Assembly: GCF_014648575.1 (NCBI RefSeq)
Contig: NZ_BMRJ01000001.1
Span: 949,422-1,013,421, forward strand
Reading direction: 5' to 3'
From: Agromyces mediolanus
GTDB taxonomy: Bacteria > Actinomycetota > Actinomycetes > Actinomycetales > Microbacteriaceae
Length of the DNA stretch: 64,000 bases
Shown piece by piece: positions 24,473 to 33,289 of this stretch. The notes beneath the pieces are model-generated. The model worked only from the letters and a program-made list of their open reading frames with translations, made no database searches and was not told the origin of the DNA. A program made the translations under genes and the position numbers. Position 1 is the stretch's first letter, and every line of letters begins with the position of its first letter.

Positions 24473-26125
24473 ATGTCCCGCACCTCGTACCGCGTCGCCG
24501 CGGCGGCGCTCGTCGTCCCGCTCGCCGCCGGCCTCGCCGCCTGCTCGGCCGAGCGCCCCAGCCCGAGCGCCAGCGGCGGCTCGGCCGGCGCCGAGCTCGA
24601 CTGGATCACCACGACGCCCGCCGCCTCCGGCCCCATCGACTCGTTCACGTGGAACCTGACGAGCGGCGAGCCCGCCTCGCTCGACTGGATCTACGCCTAC
24701 AGCGACTCGGAGAACACCACCCTCGCGAACATGTGCGAGAGCCTCATGCTGCAGACGCCGGACTTCGGACTCGAGCCCGGCCTCGCCGAGAAGGTCGACC
24801 GCCCCGACGACACGACGATGGTGCTCACCATCCGCTCCGGCGTCACCTTCTGGGACGGCAGCCCGCTCACCGCCGAGGACGTCGTCTTCAGCCTCTCCCG
24901 CAACCTCGACGACGCGGCCGGCTCGTACTGGGGCGTGCCCCTCTACGACCGGGTCGCCTCCATCGAGCAGACCGGCGAGCTGCAGGTGACGATCACCTTC
25001 ACCGAACCCGACGCGCTCTTCGAGCGGATGCTCGCGACCGCGGCCGGCGTCGTCGGCTCGAAGGCCTACGTGGAGCAGGCCGGCGAGGCCTACGGCACCG
25101 CGTCCGGCGGCATCATGTGCACCGGGCCGTTCCAGTTCGACGGCTGGAAGCCGGGCACGAACATCACCATGTCGCGCTACGCCGACTACTGGAACGACGA
25201 CCGCGCCGCGCTCGCCGACTCCGCGACGCTCACCTTCGTCACCGACGAGTCGACGATCGCGTCGAGCCTGCTCTCGGGCGACATCGACGGCACCTACCGG
25301 GTGCCACTCTCGGCGACCGAGCCGCTGATGAACTCCGACTCCGGCAGCTTCTACCTGGGGGCCAGCACCGACTGGGTGGCCGTGCGCCCCACCGAGAAGG
25401 ACGGCCCGTTCCAGAACGCCGAGCTCCGCCGCGCGCTGAGCCTCGCCTACGACCGGCAGGCGCTCGCGGACACGGTCTACCGCGGCACCGCCGCGCCCTC
25501 GCTGACTCCGATCCAGCCGGGCGCGTGGGGCTACGCGAAGGACGTCTGGGAGCAGGGCGCCGCCGAACTCCCGCCGCTCGCGCAGGACGTGGATGCCGCG
25601 AAGAAGCTCGTCGACGACGGCGGGCTCGCCGGCCAGAGCATCACCGTCGCGCTGCCCGCCGAGACCGAGGCCGACAACAAGGCCGCCGAGCTGCTCGCAG
25701 CCGCGGGCAAGGCCATCGGCATCGAGGTCAAGACGCAGACCCTGCCCCTCACGAGCTTCAACGCGCTCTACTTCGACGCGGCCGCCCGCGCCGAGTACGA
25801 CGCCTTCATCGTGAACGAGTACGGCGCCGGCGTCGCCGACCCGATCGTGTCCCTGAGCGAGTTCACCCCGCTGAGCGCCTACAACTACGGGCTGCTCGAC
25901 GAGCCGAGCGTCACGGACAACGTGGCCGCCGCCTTCGGCGAGCTCGACGACACGGCCCGCGCCGAGTCCCTCGTGGCCGCGCAGGCCGGGCTCGTCGACT
26001 CGATGGGGCTCATCAACCTGGTGAACCCGGGCATGCGGCTGTACTTGAACGACCGCATCTCCGGCGCGACCGCCTCGCTCGCGTTCCTCTACTACCCGTG
26101 GGCGGCGGGCATCGGCGCCAAGTAG
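24473..26125 (+). CDS. peptide/oligopeptide ABC transporter substrate-binding lipoprotein
   Basis: The product is 550 aa with a lipoprotein signal peptide ending LAAC (Cys at about residue 24). The body is a family 5 extracellular solute-binding protein (SBP_bac_5): ANMCESLM, VTFWDGSPLTAEDVVFSL, CTGPFQFDGWKPGTNITM and RRALSLAYDRQAL. It is anchored outside the membrane and delivers substrate to the two permeases encoded next. AAGGAG lies 7 nt before the ATG. Substrates of the family are mostly di- and oligopeptides. Confidence 0.92.
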   Translation: MSRTSYRVAAAALVVPLAAGLAACSAERPSPSASGGSAGAELDWITTTPAASGPIDSFTWNLTSGEPASLDWIYAYSDSENTTLANMCESLMLQTPDFGLEPGLAEKVDRPDDTTMVLTIRSGVTFWDGSPLTAEDVVFSLSRNLDDAAGSYWGVPLYDRVASIEQTGELQVTITFTEPDALFERMLATAAGVVGSKAYVEQAGEAYGTASGGIMCTGPFQFDGWKPGTNITMSRYADYWNDDRAALADSATLTFVTDESTIASSLLSGDIDGTYRVPLSATEPLMNSDSGSFYLGASTDWVAVRPTEKDGPFQNAELRRALSLAYDRQALADTVYRGTAAPSLTPIQPGAWGYAKDVWEQGAAELPPLAQDVDAAKKLVDDGGLAGQSITVALPAETEADNKAAELLAAAGKAIGIEVKTQTLPLTSFNALYFDAAARAEYDAFIVNEYGAGVADPIVSLSEFTPLSAYNYGLLDEPSVTDNVAAAFGELDDTARAESLVAAQAGLVDSMGLINLVNPGMRLYLNDRISGATASLAFLYYPWAAGIGAK

Positions 26126-26166
26126 CGCCGAGCCCCGTCCGAACCCGACCGAGGAGGGTCGTCGTC

Positions 26167-27117
26167 TTGCCCCGCTTCATCGCCATCCGTGTGCTCGAGG
26201 GACTGGCGACCCTCCTCGTGTCCTCGTTCCTGATCTTCGGCGCGCTGTACCTCGCGCCGGGCGATCCGCTCAGCTACCTGATCGGCAACCGCACCCTGAG
26301 CGACGAAGCGATCGCCGCGCTGCGCGAGCAGTACCACCTCGACGATCCCTTCCTGGTGCGCTGGGTCGCGTGGCTCGGCGACGTGCTCTCGGGCGACCTC
26401 GGCCGCTCGATCACCTACCGCGACGACGTGCTGTCGCTGCTCGGGCCGCGGCTCGCGACCACGACGCTGCTCATCGCCTACGCGCTCGTCGTCATCGTCG
26501 TGATCGGCGTCGGGCTCGGCATCGTCGCGGCGCTGTCCCGCCGGGCGCTCAGCGACGTGATCCTCGCCGGCACCTCGATCGGCGTCGCCATCCCCTCCTT
26601 CGTGGCGGCCTCGACGCTCATCTCGGTGTTCGCGGTGGGGCTCGGCTGGTTCCCCGCGTTCGGGCCCGGCGACGGCTTCTTCGACCGGCTCTACCATCTG
26701 ACGCTGCCGGTCATCGCCTTGACGCTCGCCTCCGGGTCCTACGTGATCCGGGTGACCCGGGCCGCCCTCCGCGAGGAGGCGGCGCGCGACCAGGTGAAGG
26801 CGGCCGTCGCACGCGGCCTGCCGCGCGGCACGATCATCGGCCGGCACATCCTGCGCAACGGCCTCACCCCGGTGGCGACGGTCGTCGGCCTCACCCTCAC
26901 GAGCCTCATCGTGGGCTCCGTGGTCGTCGAGCGCGCCTTCGCGCTCGACGGCATCGGCGCCCTGCTCACTGAGGCCGTCGCGAAGAAGGACTTCGGCGTG
27001 GTGCAGGCGATCTGCCTGCTGCTCATCACCGCCGTCGTCATCGTCGTGCTCATCGTCGACGTCATCCAGGTCGTGATCGACCCGCGGGTGCGCGAGCGTC
27101 AGGGGATCGCCGCATGA
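26167..27117 (+). CDS. peptide ABC transporter permease (DppB type)
   Basis: The product is 316 aa with six membrane segments. APGDP near the N-terminus and the EAA-like loop KAAVARGLPRGTIIGRHILRNGL are the DppB/OppB marks. The best start is TTG at 26167, eight bases after GAGGAGG, giving LPRFIAIRV; no ATG or GTG is suitable. It is the second subunit gene of the importer. Confidence 0.92.
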   Translation: MPRFIAIRVLEGLATLLVSSFLIFGALYLAPGDPLSYLIGNRTLSDEAIAALREQYHLDDPFLVRWVAWLGDVLSGDLGRSITYRDDVLSLLGPRLATTTLLIAYALVVIVVIGVGLGIVAALSRRALSDVILAGTSIGVAIPSFVAASTLISVFAVGLGWFPAFGPGDGFFDRLYHLTLPVIALTLASGSYVIRVTRAALREEAARDQVKAAVARGLPRGTIIGRHILRNGLTPVATVVGLTLTSLIVGSVVVERAFALDGIGALLTEAVAKKDFGVVQAICLLLITAVVIVVLIVDVIQVVIDPRVRERQGIAA

Positions 27118-27986
27118 CCACCGTCGTCTTCGAGGCGCTCCGGATGCGCCGGCGCCGCACGCGCCGGAGCCGTGGCTTCGGCGTCACCGGCATCGTCGCG
27201 ACCGCCGTCGTCGGGCTCGCGGTGCTCGCCGCGCTGCTCGCGCCGGTCATCGCGCCCTACGACCCGAACGAGGTCGACTTCGGCCTCACCTACCGCCCGA
27301 TGGAGCCGTGGGCGCTGCTCGGCACGGACGGCTCCGGCCGGGACATCCTGAGCCGGCTGCTCTACGGCGCCCGCACGAGCCTGCTCGGCCCGGCGGTCGT
27401 GGTGCTCGTCGCCGCGGTCGTCGGCACGCTGCTCGCGCTCGTCGCCGCGATCTCGGGCGGCTGGGTCGACCGCATCCTGAGCCGCATCTTCGACATCGGC
27501 TTCGCGTTCCCCGGGCTGCTGCTCGCGATCCTCGCGGTCTCGGTGCTCGGCCCGGGCTTCACGACCGCGGTGCTCGCCCTCGCGATCGCCTACATCCCCT
27601 TCATCGCGCGGATCGTGCGCAGCGTCGCGGTCGGCGAGATGTCGCTGCCGTACCTCAGCGCCCTCGTCACCGTCGGCCAGTCGCGCACCAGGATCGCCGG
27701 GCGCCACCTGCTGCCCGCCGTGATGCCGACGGTGCTCGCCCAGTCGACGATCTCCTTCGGCTACGCGATGGTCGACCTCGCGGCGCTGTCGTTCCTCGGG
27801 CTCGGCGTGCAGCCGCCCGACGCCGACTGGGGCCTCATGATCTCCGAGGGCCAGCGCGGCGTGCTGCAGGGGTACTGGGAGGAGGCCACGTTCGCGGGCC
27901 TCGCCATCGTGATCGTCGTGGCCGCCGTCTCGCTCATCGGCGACCGGCTCGCCGATCGGGTCAGCCTGAACCGGGAGGGACGATGA
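27114..27986 (+). CDS. peptide ABC transporter permease (DppC type)
   Basis: The product is 290 aa with an N-terminal basic stretch, an OppC N-terminal helix and five further membrane segments. LLGTDGSGRDILSRLLYGARTSL is the DppC/OppC signature. The ATG overlaps the preceding stop (ATGA) and the following ATG overlaps its own stop, so the permeases and ATPases are tightly coupled. Confidence 0.93.
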   Translation: MTTVVFEALRMRRRRTRRSRGFGVTGIVATAVVGLAVLAALLAPVIAPYDPNEVDFGLTYRPMEPWALLGTDGSGRDILSRLLYGARTSLLGPAVVVLVAAVVGTLLALVAAISGGWVDRILSRIFDIGFAFPGLLLAILAVSVLGPGFTTAVLALAIAYIPFIARIVRSVAVGEMSLPYLSALVTVGQSRTRIAGRHLLPAVMPTVLAQSTISFGYAMVDLAALSFLGLGVQPPDADWGLMISEGQRGVLQGYWEEATFAGLAIVIVVAAVSLIGDRLADRVSLNREGR

Positions 27987-28915
27987 CCGAGCTGCTGGAG
28001 GTCGAGGACCTCGTCGTCGAGCTCTTCGACGGCGCCGAATGGGTGCGCGCCCTCGACGGCGTGAGCTTCACCGTCGCGCCGGGGGAGATCGTCGGCTTCA
28101 TCGGCGAGTCCGGCTCGGGCAAGTCGACGGCCGTCAACGCGGTCGCCCGCCTGCTGCCGGCCTCGGCGCGGGGGAGTGGCAGCATCCGCTTCGACGGGCG
28201 CGACGTGCTCGCGTTCCGCCAGCGCGAGCTCGCCCGTTTCCGCTCGGAGGAGCTCGGCATGGTCTTCCAGGACCCGCGGGCCTCCGTGAACCCCGTCACG
28301 ACGGTCGGCGAGTACGTCACCGAGGGGCTGCGCAAGACGAAGCGGATGCCTCGGGCCGCGGCCTACGCGCGCGCCGAGCAGCTGCTCGGCGAGGTCGGCA
28401 TCGCCGAGCCCGCGCAACGCCTGGCCGAGTACCCGCACCAGCTCTCCGGCGGCATGCTGCAGCGCGCGGTGATCGCGGCGGCGCTCTCGACCGATCCGCG
28501 GCTCATGCTCGCCGACGAGGCGACGACCGCGCTCGACGTGACCCGGCAGGCGGAGATCGCGGCGATCCTGCGCGCCGCGACGCGCGAGCGCGGGCTCGGC
28601 ACCATCTTCATCACACACGACCTCGAGCTCGCCGGGGCGCTCTGCGACCGCATCTGCGTCATGTACCGGGGGCGCATCGTCGAGCAGCTGCCGGCCGAGG
28701 AGCTGCACGGCGGCGCGAGGCATCCGTACACCCTGGCCCTGCTGCGCTCGCGGCCGAGCATCGAGGAGCGGATGCCCCGGCTGCCCACGATCACGGCGGC
28801 CGACCGCGAGGCGTTCCTCACCGCGCCGGCCGTGGCCGCAGGCGGTGTCGGCGGGGCATCCGCGTCGGAGGCATCCACGTCGGAGGCATCCGCGTCAGAA
28901 GGAGGTGCGCGATGA
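27983..28915 (+). CDS. peptide ABC transporter ATP-binding protein (DppD type)
   Basis: The product is 310 aa. Walker A is GESGSGKST, the Q-loop VFQDP, the signature LSGGMLQ, Walker B LMLADEATTALD and the switch His in FITHD. The C-terminal Cys-rich/oligopeptide-specific tail is replaced by a low-complexity ASASEASTSEASASEGG stretch encoded by three near-copies of a 15-bp unit (about 28855-28905), which probably arose by slippage. Confidence 0.93.
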   Translation: MTELLEVEDLVVELFDGAEWVRALDGVSFTVAPGEIVGFIGESGSGKSTAVNAVARLLPASARGSGSIRFDGRDVLAFRQRELARFRSEELGMVFQDPRASVNPVTTVGEYVTEGLRKTKRMPRAAAYARAEQLLGEVGIAEPAQRLAEYPHQLSGGMLQRAVIAAALSTDPRLMLADEATTALDVTRQAEIAAILRAATRERGLGTIFITHDLELAGALCDRICVMYRGRIVEQLPAEELHGGARHPYTLALLRSRPSIEERMPRLPTITAADREAFLTAPAVAAGGVGGASASEASTSEASASEGGAR

Positions 28916-29745
28916 GCGCCGAGCAGCCGGACGCGGCGCCCGCCGTCGTCGTCGACGACGTCACCCGGGTGTTCAGCAAGCGCGGACGGCGCACCGTCGC
29001 CGTCGACGGCGTCTCCTTCATCATGCGGGCCGGGCGCGACCTCGGCATCGTCGGGGAGTCCGGCTCGGGCAAGTCGACCCTCGCGCGCATCATCATGGGC
29101 CTCGACCAGCCGACGAGCGGCCGGGTGCTCGTGCACGGCGAGGACCTCACCTCGAAATCGCGCTCCCGGGCCGAACGGCTGCGCCGGGCGAAGCTCGTGC
29201 AGATGGTCTACCAGGACCCGTACGGCTCGCTCGACCCGCGGCAGACCGTGCGCTCCTGCCTGGTCGAAGTGCTGCGCCTGCACCCGCCGCGCGGCGGGAA
29301 CGTCGCGGCCCGCGCGAGCGAGCTCGGCGACCTCGTCGGGCTCACGCCGGCGCAGCTCGACCGCAGCCCGGTCGGCCTCTCGGGCGGGCAGCGGCAGCGC
29401 GTCGCGATCGCGCGGGCGCTCGCCGTCGAGCCGCGGCTGATCATCCTCGACGAGGCGGTCGCCGCGCTCGACATCTCGATCCAGGCGCAGATCCTGAACC
29501 TGCTTGCCGAGCTCCGCGACGAGCTCGGCACGGCCTACCTGCTGATCTCCCACGACCTCGCCGTCGTGCGCCAGCTCACCGACGACGTCGTGGTGCTGCA
29601 CCACGGCCGGCTCGTCGAACAGGGCGAGACCGGCGCGGTGCTCGACGACCCCGCCGAGGACTACACGCGGCGCCTGCGCGACAGCATCCCGAGCCGGCAC
29701 TGGCGGGAGCCCGGCATGCTCGAGGAGCTCACCCGGGTGGGGTGA
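28912..29745 (+). CDS. peptide ABC transporter ATP-binding protein (DppF type)
   Basis: The product is 277 aa. Walker A is GESGSGKST, the Q-loop VYQDPYGSLDPR, the signature LSGGQRQR, Walker B LIILDEAVAALD and the switch His in LISHD. QDPYGSLDPRQTV is typical of DppF/OppF. The ATG overlaps the DppD stop. The last 17 bp overlap the convergent IclR gene. Confidence 0.93.
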   Translation: MSAEQPDAAPAVVVDDVTRVFSKRGRRTVAVDGVSFIMRAGRDLGIVGESGSGKSTLARIIMGLDQPTSGRVLVHGEDLTSKSRSRAERLRRAKLVQMVYQDPYGSLDPRQTVRSCLVEVLRLHPPRGGNVAARASELGDLVGLTPAQLDRSPVGLSGGQRQRVAIARALAVEPRLIILDEAVAALDISIQAQILNLLAELRDELGTAYLLISHDLAVVRQLTDDVVVLHHGRLVEQGETGAVLDDPAEDYTRRLRDSIPSRHWREPGMLEELTRVG

Positions 29746-30607
29746 GCGCCGGGGCGCCGAGCTGGGCGGAGAGCTCCGCGGCGCCGCGCGCGGCCAGCCG
29801 GCCGGCGGCGTCGAGGTGGGCGCCGAGGCGCGGCTTCGGGGCGCTGATGTTCACCGCGGCGATGATCTGCCCGCGGAAGTCGTAGACGGGGGCGGAGACG
29901 CCGACGACGCCCGCCTCGAACTCCTCGTCGACCGTGGCGTAGCCGCGCTCGCGGATGCGCCGGATCTCGGCGAGCAGGCTGTCGAAGTCGGTGACGAGCA
30001 GTTTGCCGGGCGGCGGGGGCGGGGGCGGGACCACGCTCGGCCCCGACGGGCGCGAGGAGGCCGGGCTCACGATCGCCTCATCGTGCCCGTGCAGCTCGTA
30101 CCAGGCGGCGAGCTCCTCGTCGGACCATCCGCTCACGAGCACCCGCCCGGCCGAGGTGCGCCAGGCCGCCGTGCTCACGCCCTCCCAGCCGAGGCCGCGG
30201 AAGGCGTGCTCGCTGAGCTCGCTCGCGAGCGTCAGCACGCTGCCGCCGCGCAGCACGCAGAGGTGCGTCGTCTCGTGCGTCGCCGCGACGATGCGACGGA
30301 GGTAGCCGGTGGCCTCCCGCACGAGCCGGGCCTCCGCGGTGCGGGCCGCCAGGGCGTAGAGCTGGTAGCCGAGGCTGTAGCCGAGGGTCACCGGGTCTCG
30401 GGCGACGAGTCCGGCGTCGGCGAGCGTCGCGAGCGTGCGGGAGACCTGGCCCTTGTCGCGGCCGGCGAGCTCGGCGAGCCGCACGACCCCGAGGCCGCCC
30501 TGCTGCAGCGCCTCGTCGCTGCCGAGCGCCTCGAGCAGTTCGAGATCCCGCCGGAGCCCGGCCGAGTTGCGCCGCTGCCCGCTCGCGGACGTCGTCGGTG
30601 GAGTCAT
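29729..30607 (-). CDS. IclR-family transcriptional regulator
   Basis: The product is 292 aa. The N-terminal winged helix contains VVRLAELAGRDKGQVSRTLATLADAGLVARD. The effector domain ends with VVGVSAPVYDFRGQIIAAVNISAPK. An insertion with seven prolines in a row (VVPPPPPPPGK) interrupts the domain at about residue 190 and is encoded by a G-rich tract. It is divergent from the ten-gene uptake/oxidation operon and very probably controls it through the palindrome at 30637. Confidence 0.9.
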   Translation of the reverse strand: MTPPTTSASGQRRNSAGLRRDLELLEALGSDEALQQGGLGVVRLAELAGRDKGQVSRTLATLADAGLVARDPVTLGYSLGYQLYALAARTAEARLVREATGYLRRIVAATHETTHLCVLRGGSVLTLASELSEHAFRGLGWEGVSTAAWRTSAGRVLVSGWSDEELAAWYELHGHDEAIVSPASSRPSGPSVVPPPPPPPGKLLVTDFDSLLAEIRRIRERGYATVDEEFEAGVVGVSAPVYDFRGQIIAAVNISAPKPRLGAHLDAAGRLAARGAAELSAQLGAPALTPPG

Positions 30608-30636
30608 GGGGCCAGCGTAGAGGTGCGTTGACACTC

Positions 30637-30654
30637 GCGCAACAGCAGTTGCGC
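30637..30654. promoter_or_regulatory. IclR-type operator overlapping the operon promoter
   Basis: GCGCAAC-AGCA-GTTGCGC is an 18-bp perfect inverted repeat. It starts 3 bp after a TTGACA hexamer (30628-30633) and ends at a CATATC -10-like hexamer (30654-30659), so binding would cover the rightward promoter. It is 30 bp before the IclR start on the other strand. Confidence 0.65.
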
Positions 30655-30735
30655 ATATCGTGACCCCGACGTATCGTCGCTGCATCGACCACCGAGCCCT
30701 CGGCGGTTCTCGACGACGAGAAGGGAGCACGCGAC

Positions 30736-31401
30736 GTGAACGCACTCGACCTCGACGGTCTGCTCACGTTCTGGGGCCGCCGGTGGGACGACATCCTCGA
30801 GCTGGTGCTCCAGCACCTCGCCGTCGTCGCGCTCTCGCTCCTCATCGCGACCGTCGTCGGCGTGCTCATCGGCATCCTGGTCTGGAACCGGCCGGTGCCG
30901 CGCTCGCTGACGATCGCGGCGGCCGGCGTCGCCCTCACCATCCCCTCGCTCGCGCTCCTCGCCCTGATCACCCCCGTGTTCGGACTCGGGTGGACGCCCA
31001 CTGTGCTCTCGCTCGTCTTCTACTCGCTGCTGCCGATCGTCCGGAACACCGTGGTCGGCCTCCGCGAGGTCTCGCCCGCGATCATGGAATCGGCGAAGGG
31101 CATGGGGATGTCGCCGGCGAAGATCCTCTTCGCCGTGCAGCTGCCCATGGCCTGGCCGATCATCCTCACCGGGGTGCGCGTCGCCGCCCAGCTCACGATC
31201 GGCATCGCCGCGATCGCCGCGTACGTCGCGGGCCCCGGCCTCGGCCAGTTCATCTTCCAAGGACTGTCGTCCCTCGGGTCCAAGAACGCGCTGAACTTCG
31301 CGCTCACCGGAACGCTCGGCGTCGTCCTCCTCGCGCTCGTCGTCGACGGCGCCTTCGTCCTCATCAGCCGCTCCACGACGTCAAGGGGTCTCCGTGTCTG
31401 A
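30736..31401 (+). CDS. osmoprotectant-type ABC permease (OpuBB/ProW-like)
   Basis: The product is 221 aa with five to six membrane segments. SLLPIVRNTVVGLREVSPAIMESAKGMGMSPAKILFAVQLP is the EAA loop of the glycine betaine/choline/carnitine permeases. The GTG start is preceded by AAGGGAG. It is the first gene of the ten-gene operon and overlaps the ATPase gene by 8 bp. Confidence 0.92.
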   Translation: MNALDLDGLLTFWGRRWDDILELVLQHLAVVALSLLIATVVGVLIGILVWNRPVPRSLTIAAAGVALTIPSLALLALITPVFGLGWTPTVLSLVFYSLLPIVRNTVVGLREVSPAIMESAKGMGMSPAKILFAVQLPMAWPIILTGVRVAAQLTIGIAAIAAYVAGPGLGQFIFQGLSSLGSKNALNFALTGTLGVVLLALVVDGAFVLISRSTTSRGLRV

Positions 31402-32440
31402 ATCCACCGCCACCGGCATCACCGCGATCGCGCAGCACACGAGCGGCGTCGAGATCGTCCTCGACCAGGTCGTCAAGGTCTACCCCGGCCAGCAGGCCCC
31501 CGCCGTCGAGGACTTCTCGATGACCGTGGCCCCCGGCGAGCTCGTCATGTTCGTCGGCCCCAGCGGCTGCGGCAAGACCACCACCATGAAGATGATCAAC
31601 CGCATCATCGAGCCGAGCTCGGGGTCCATCTCCATCGGCGGCCGCGACGTGCTCTCCCTCGACCCGAACGAACTGCGCCGGCACATCGGCTACGTCATCC
31701 AGCAGATCGGCCTCTTCCCGCACATGACGATCGCCGAGAACATCGCGACCGTCCCGAAGCTCCTCGGCTGGTCGAAGCCGCGCATCGCGGAGCGGGTCGA
31801 TGAGCTGCTCGAGACCGTGCAGCTCGACCCCGGCACCTTCGCGAACCGCTATCCGAAGCAGCTCTCCGGCGGACAGCAGCAGCGCGTCGGCGTCGCCCGC
31901 GCGCTCGCCGCGGACCCGCCCGTCATGCTGATGGACGAGCCGTTCGGCGCGACCGACCCGATCACCCGCGAGAAGCTGCAGGCCGAGTTCCTGCGCCTGC
32001 AGGAGTCGATCGGCAAGACGATCATCTTCGTCACCCACGACTTCGACGAGGCCATCCGGCTCGGCGACCGCATCGCCGTGCTCTCCGACCGCAGCCGCAT
32101 CGAGCAGTTCGACACCCCGGCGAACATCCTCGCCGAGCCGGCCAACGACTACGTGGCCTCGTTCATCGGGCACGGCGCCGCGCTCAAGCGCCTCGCCCTC
32201 GTGCCCGTCGTGGAGGCGACCCTCGGCGCCGCCGTCGGGACGAGCGGAGCACCCACGATCGAACTCGCCGGGAACCTCCGCGACGCGCTCGACGTGCTCG
32301 TGCTCACCGGGCTCCCGGCCGTCGACGTCGTCGACGAGCACGGGCGGGCGGTCGGCTCGCTGAGCGTCGACCGCATCTCCGCGGTCCTCGGCGCCGAACT
32401 GCCCGGCCGCACGGCCGGCTCACGAGCGGGCGCACGATGA
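31394..32440 (+). CDS. osmoprotectant-type ABC transporter ATP-binding protein (OpuA/OpuB type)
   Basis: The product is 348 aa. Walker A is GPSGCGKTT, the Q-loop YVIQQIGLFPHMT, the signature LSGGQQQR, Walker B VMLMDEPFGATDP and the switch His in FVTHD. YVIQQIGLFPHMT and MDEPFGATDP are hallmarks of quaternary-amine transporters. The C-terminal about 80 residues replace the usual CBS pair by a shortened domain. GTG start. Confidence 0.93.
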   Translation: MSESTATGITAIAQHTSGVEIVLDQVVKVYPGQQAPAVEDFSMTVAPGELVMFVGPSGCGKTTTMKMINRIIEPSSGSISIGGRDVLSLDPNELRRHIGYVIQQIGLFPHMTIAENIATVPKLLGWSKPRIAERVDELLETVQLDPGTFANRYPKQLSGGQQQRVGVARALAADPPVMLMDEPFGATDPITREKLQAEFLRLQESIGKTIIFVTHDFDEAIRLGDRIAVLSDRSRIEQFDTPANILAEPANDYVASFIGHGAALKRLALVPVVEATLGAAVGTSGAPTIELAGNLRDALDVLVLTGLPAVDVVDEHGRAVGSLSVDRISAVLGAELPGRTAGSRAGAR

Positions 32441-33225
32441 CCGTCACCACCGAGACCCAGGCGATCGGCGCGACGCGCGCGGCCGAGGCGCCCGCGCGGC
32501 CGCGGTTCTTCACCTGGCGCCGCTTCACGACGCCGATCGTCGTGGTCGTGGTGCTCGCGCTCCTGCTGCTCTGGGTCTCGACGCTGCAGCTGGACTCGAT
32601 CGAGCAGCGCACGCTGAACTGGGGCTACATCACGCTCCGAGTCGGCGAGCACCTGAGCCTCACCGTCGTCGCCTCCGCGCTCGTCGCGGTGCTCGCGATC
32701 CCCACCGGGATCCTGCTCGCGAAGACGCGCTCGGCGACCGTGCGGAACGTCATCCTCGCGATCGCGAACATCGGCCAGGCCACCCCCGCCGTCGGCGTCG
32801 TGATCCTGCTCGCCATCCTCTGGCAGACGGGGTACACGACGGCGCTCGTCGCCCTCGTCGTGTACGCCTTCCTGCCGGTGCTGCGCAACACGATGATCGG
32901 CATCCAGCAGGTCGATGCGAACGTGCGGGAGTCGGCCCGCGGCATGGGGATGACCCCGAACCAGGTGCTCACCCGCATCGAGGTGCCCCTCGCCGTCCCC
33001 GTGATCCTCGCGGGGCTCCGCACCGCGCTCGTCTTCTGCGTCGGCGTCGCGACGATCGCGACCTTCATCAACGCCGGCGGCCTCGGCGACATGATCGTCA
33101 ACGGCCTGAAGCTGCAGCGCTATCCCGTACTCGTCGTCGGCGCCGTGCTCGTCGCCTGCATCGCCCTGCTCATCGACTGGATCGCCGGCTTCGCCGAGGA
33201 CCTGCTGAAGCCGAAGGGCATCTGA
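32437..33225 (+). CDS. osmoprotectant-type ABC permease (second subunit)
   Basis: The product is 262 aa. A basic N-terminal tail of about 30 residues precedes six membrane segments, and LPVLRNTMIGIQQVDANVRESARGMGMTPNQVLTRIEVP is the EAA loop. It pairs with the permease at 30736. The ATG overlaps the ATPase stop. Confidence 0.92.
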   Translation: MTVTTETQAIGATRAAEAPARPRFFTWRRFTTPIVVVVVLALLLLWVSTLQLDSIEQRTLNWGYITLRVGEHLSLTVVASALVAVLAIPTGILLAKTRSATVRNVILAIANIGQATPAVGVVILLAILWQTGYTTALVALVVYAFLPVLRNTMIGIQQVDANVRESARGMGMTPNQVLTRIEVPLAVPVILAGLRTALVFCVGVATIATFINAGGLGDMIVNGLKLQRYPVLVVGAVLVACIALLIDWIAGFAEDLLKPKGI

Positions 33226-33289
33226 GCGGCCTCCGCTCCCGCCATTCCACCCGTCCCACCCCCGAATCCCGCACACAAGGAGTCCATCA

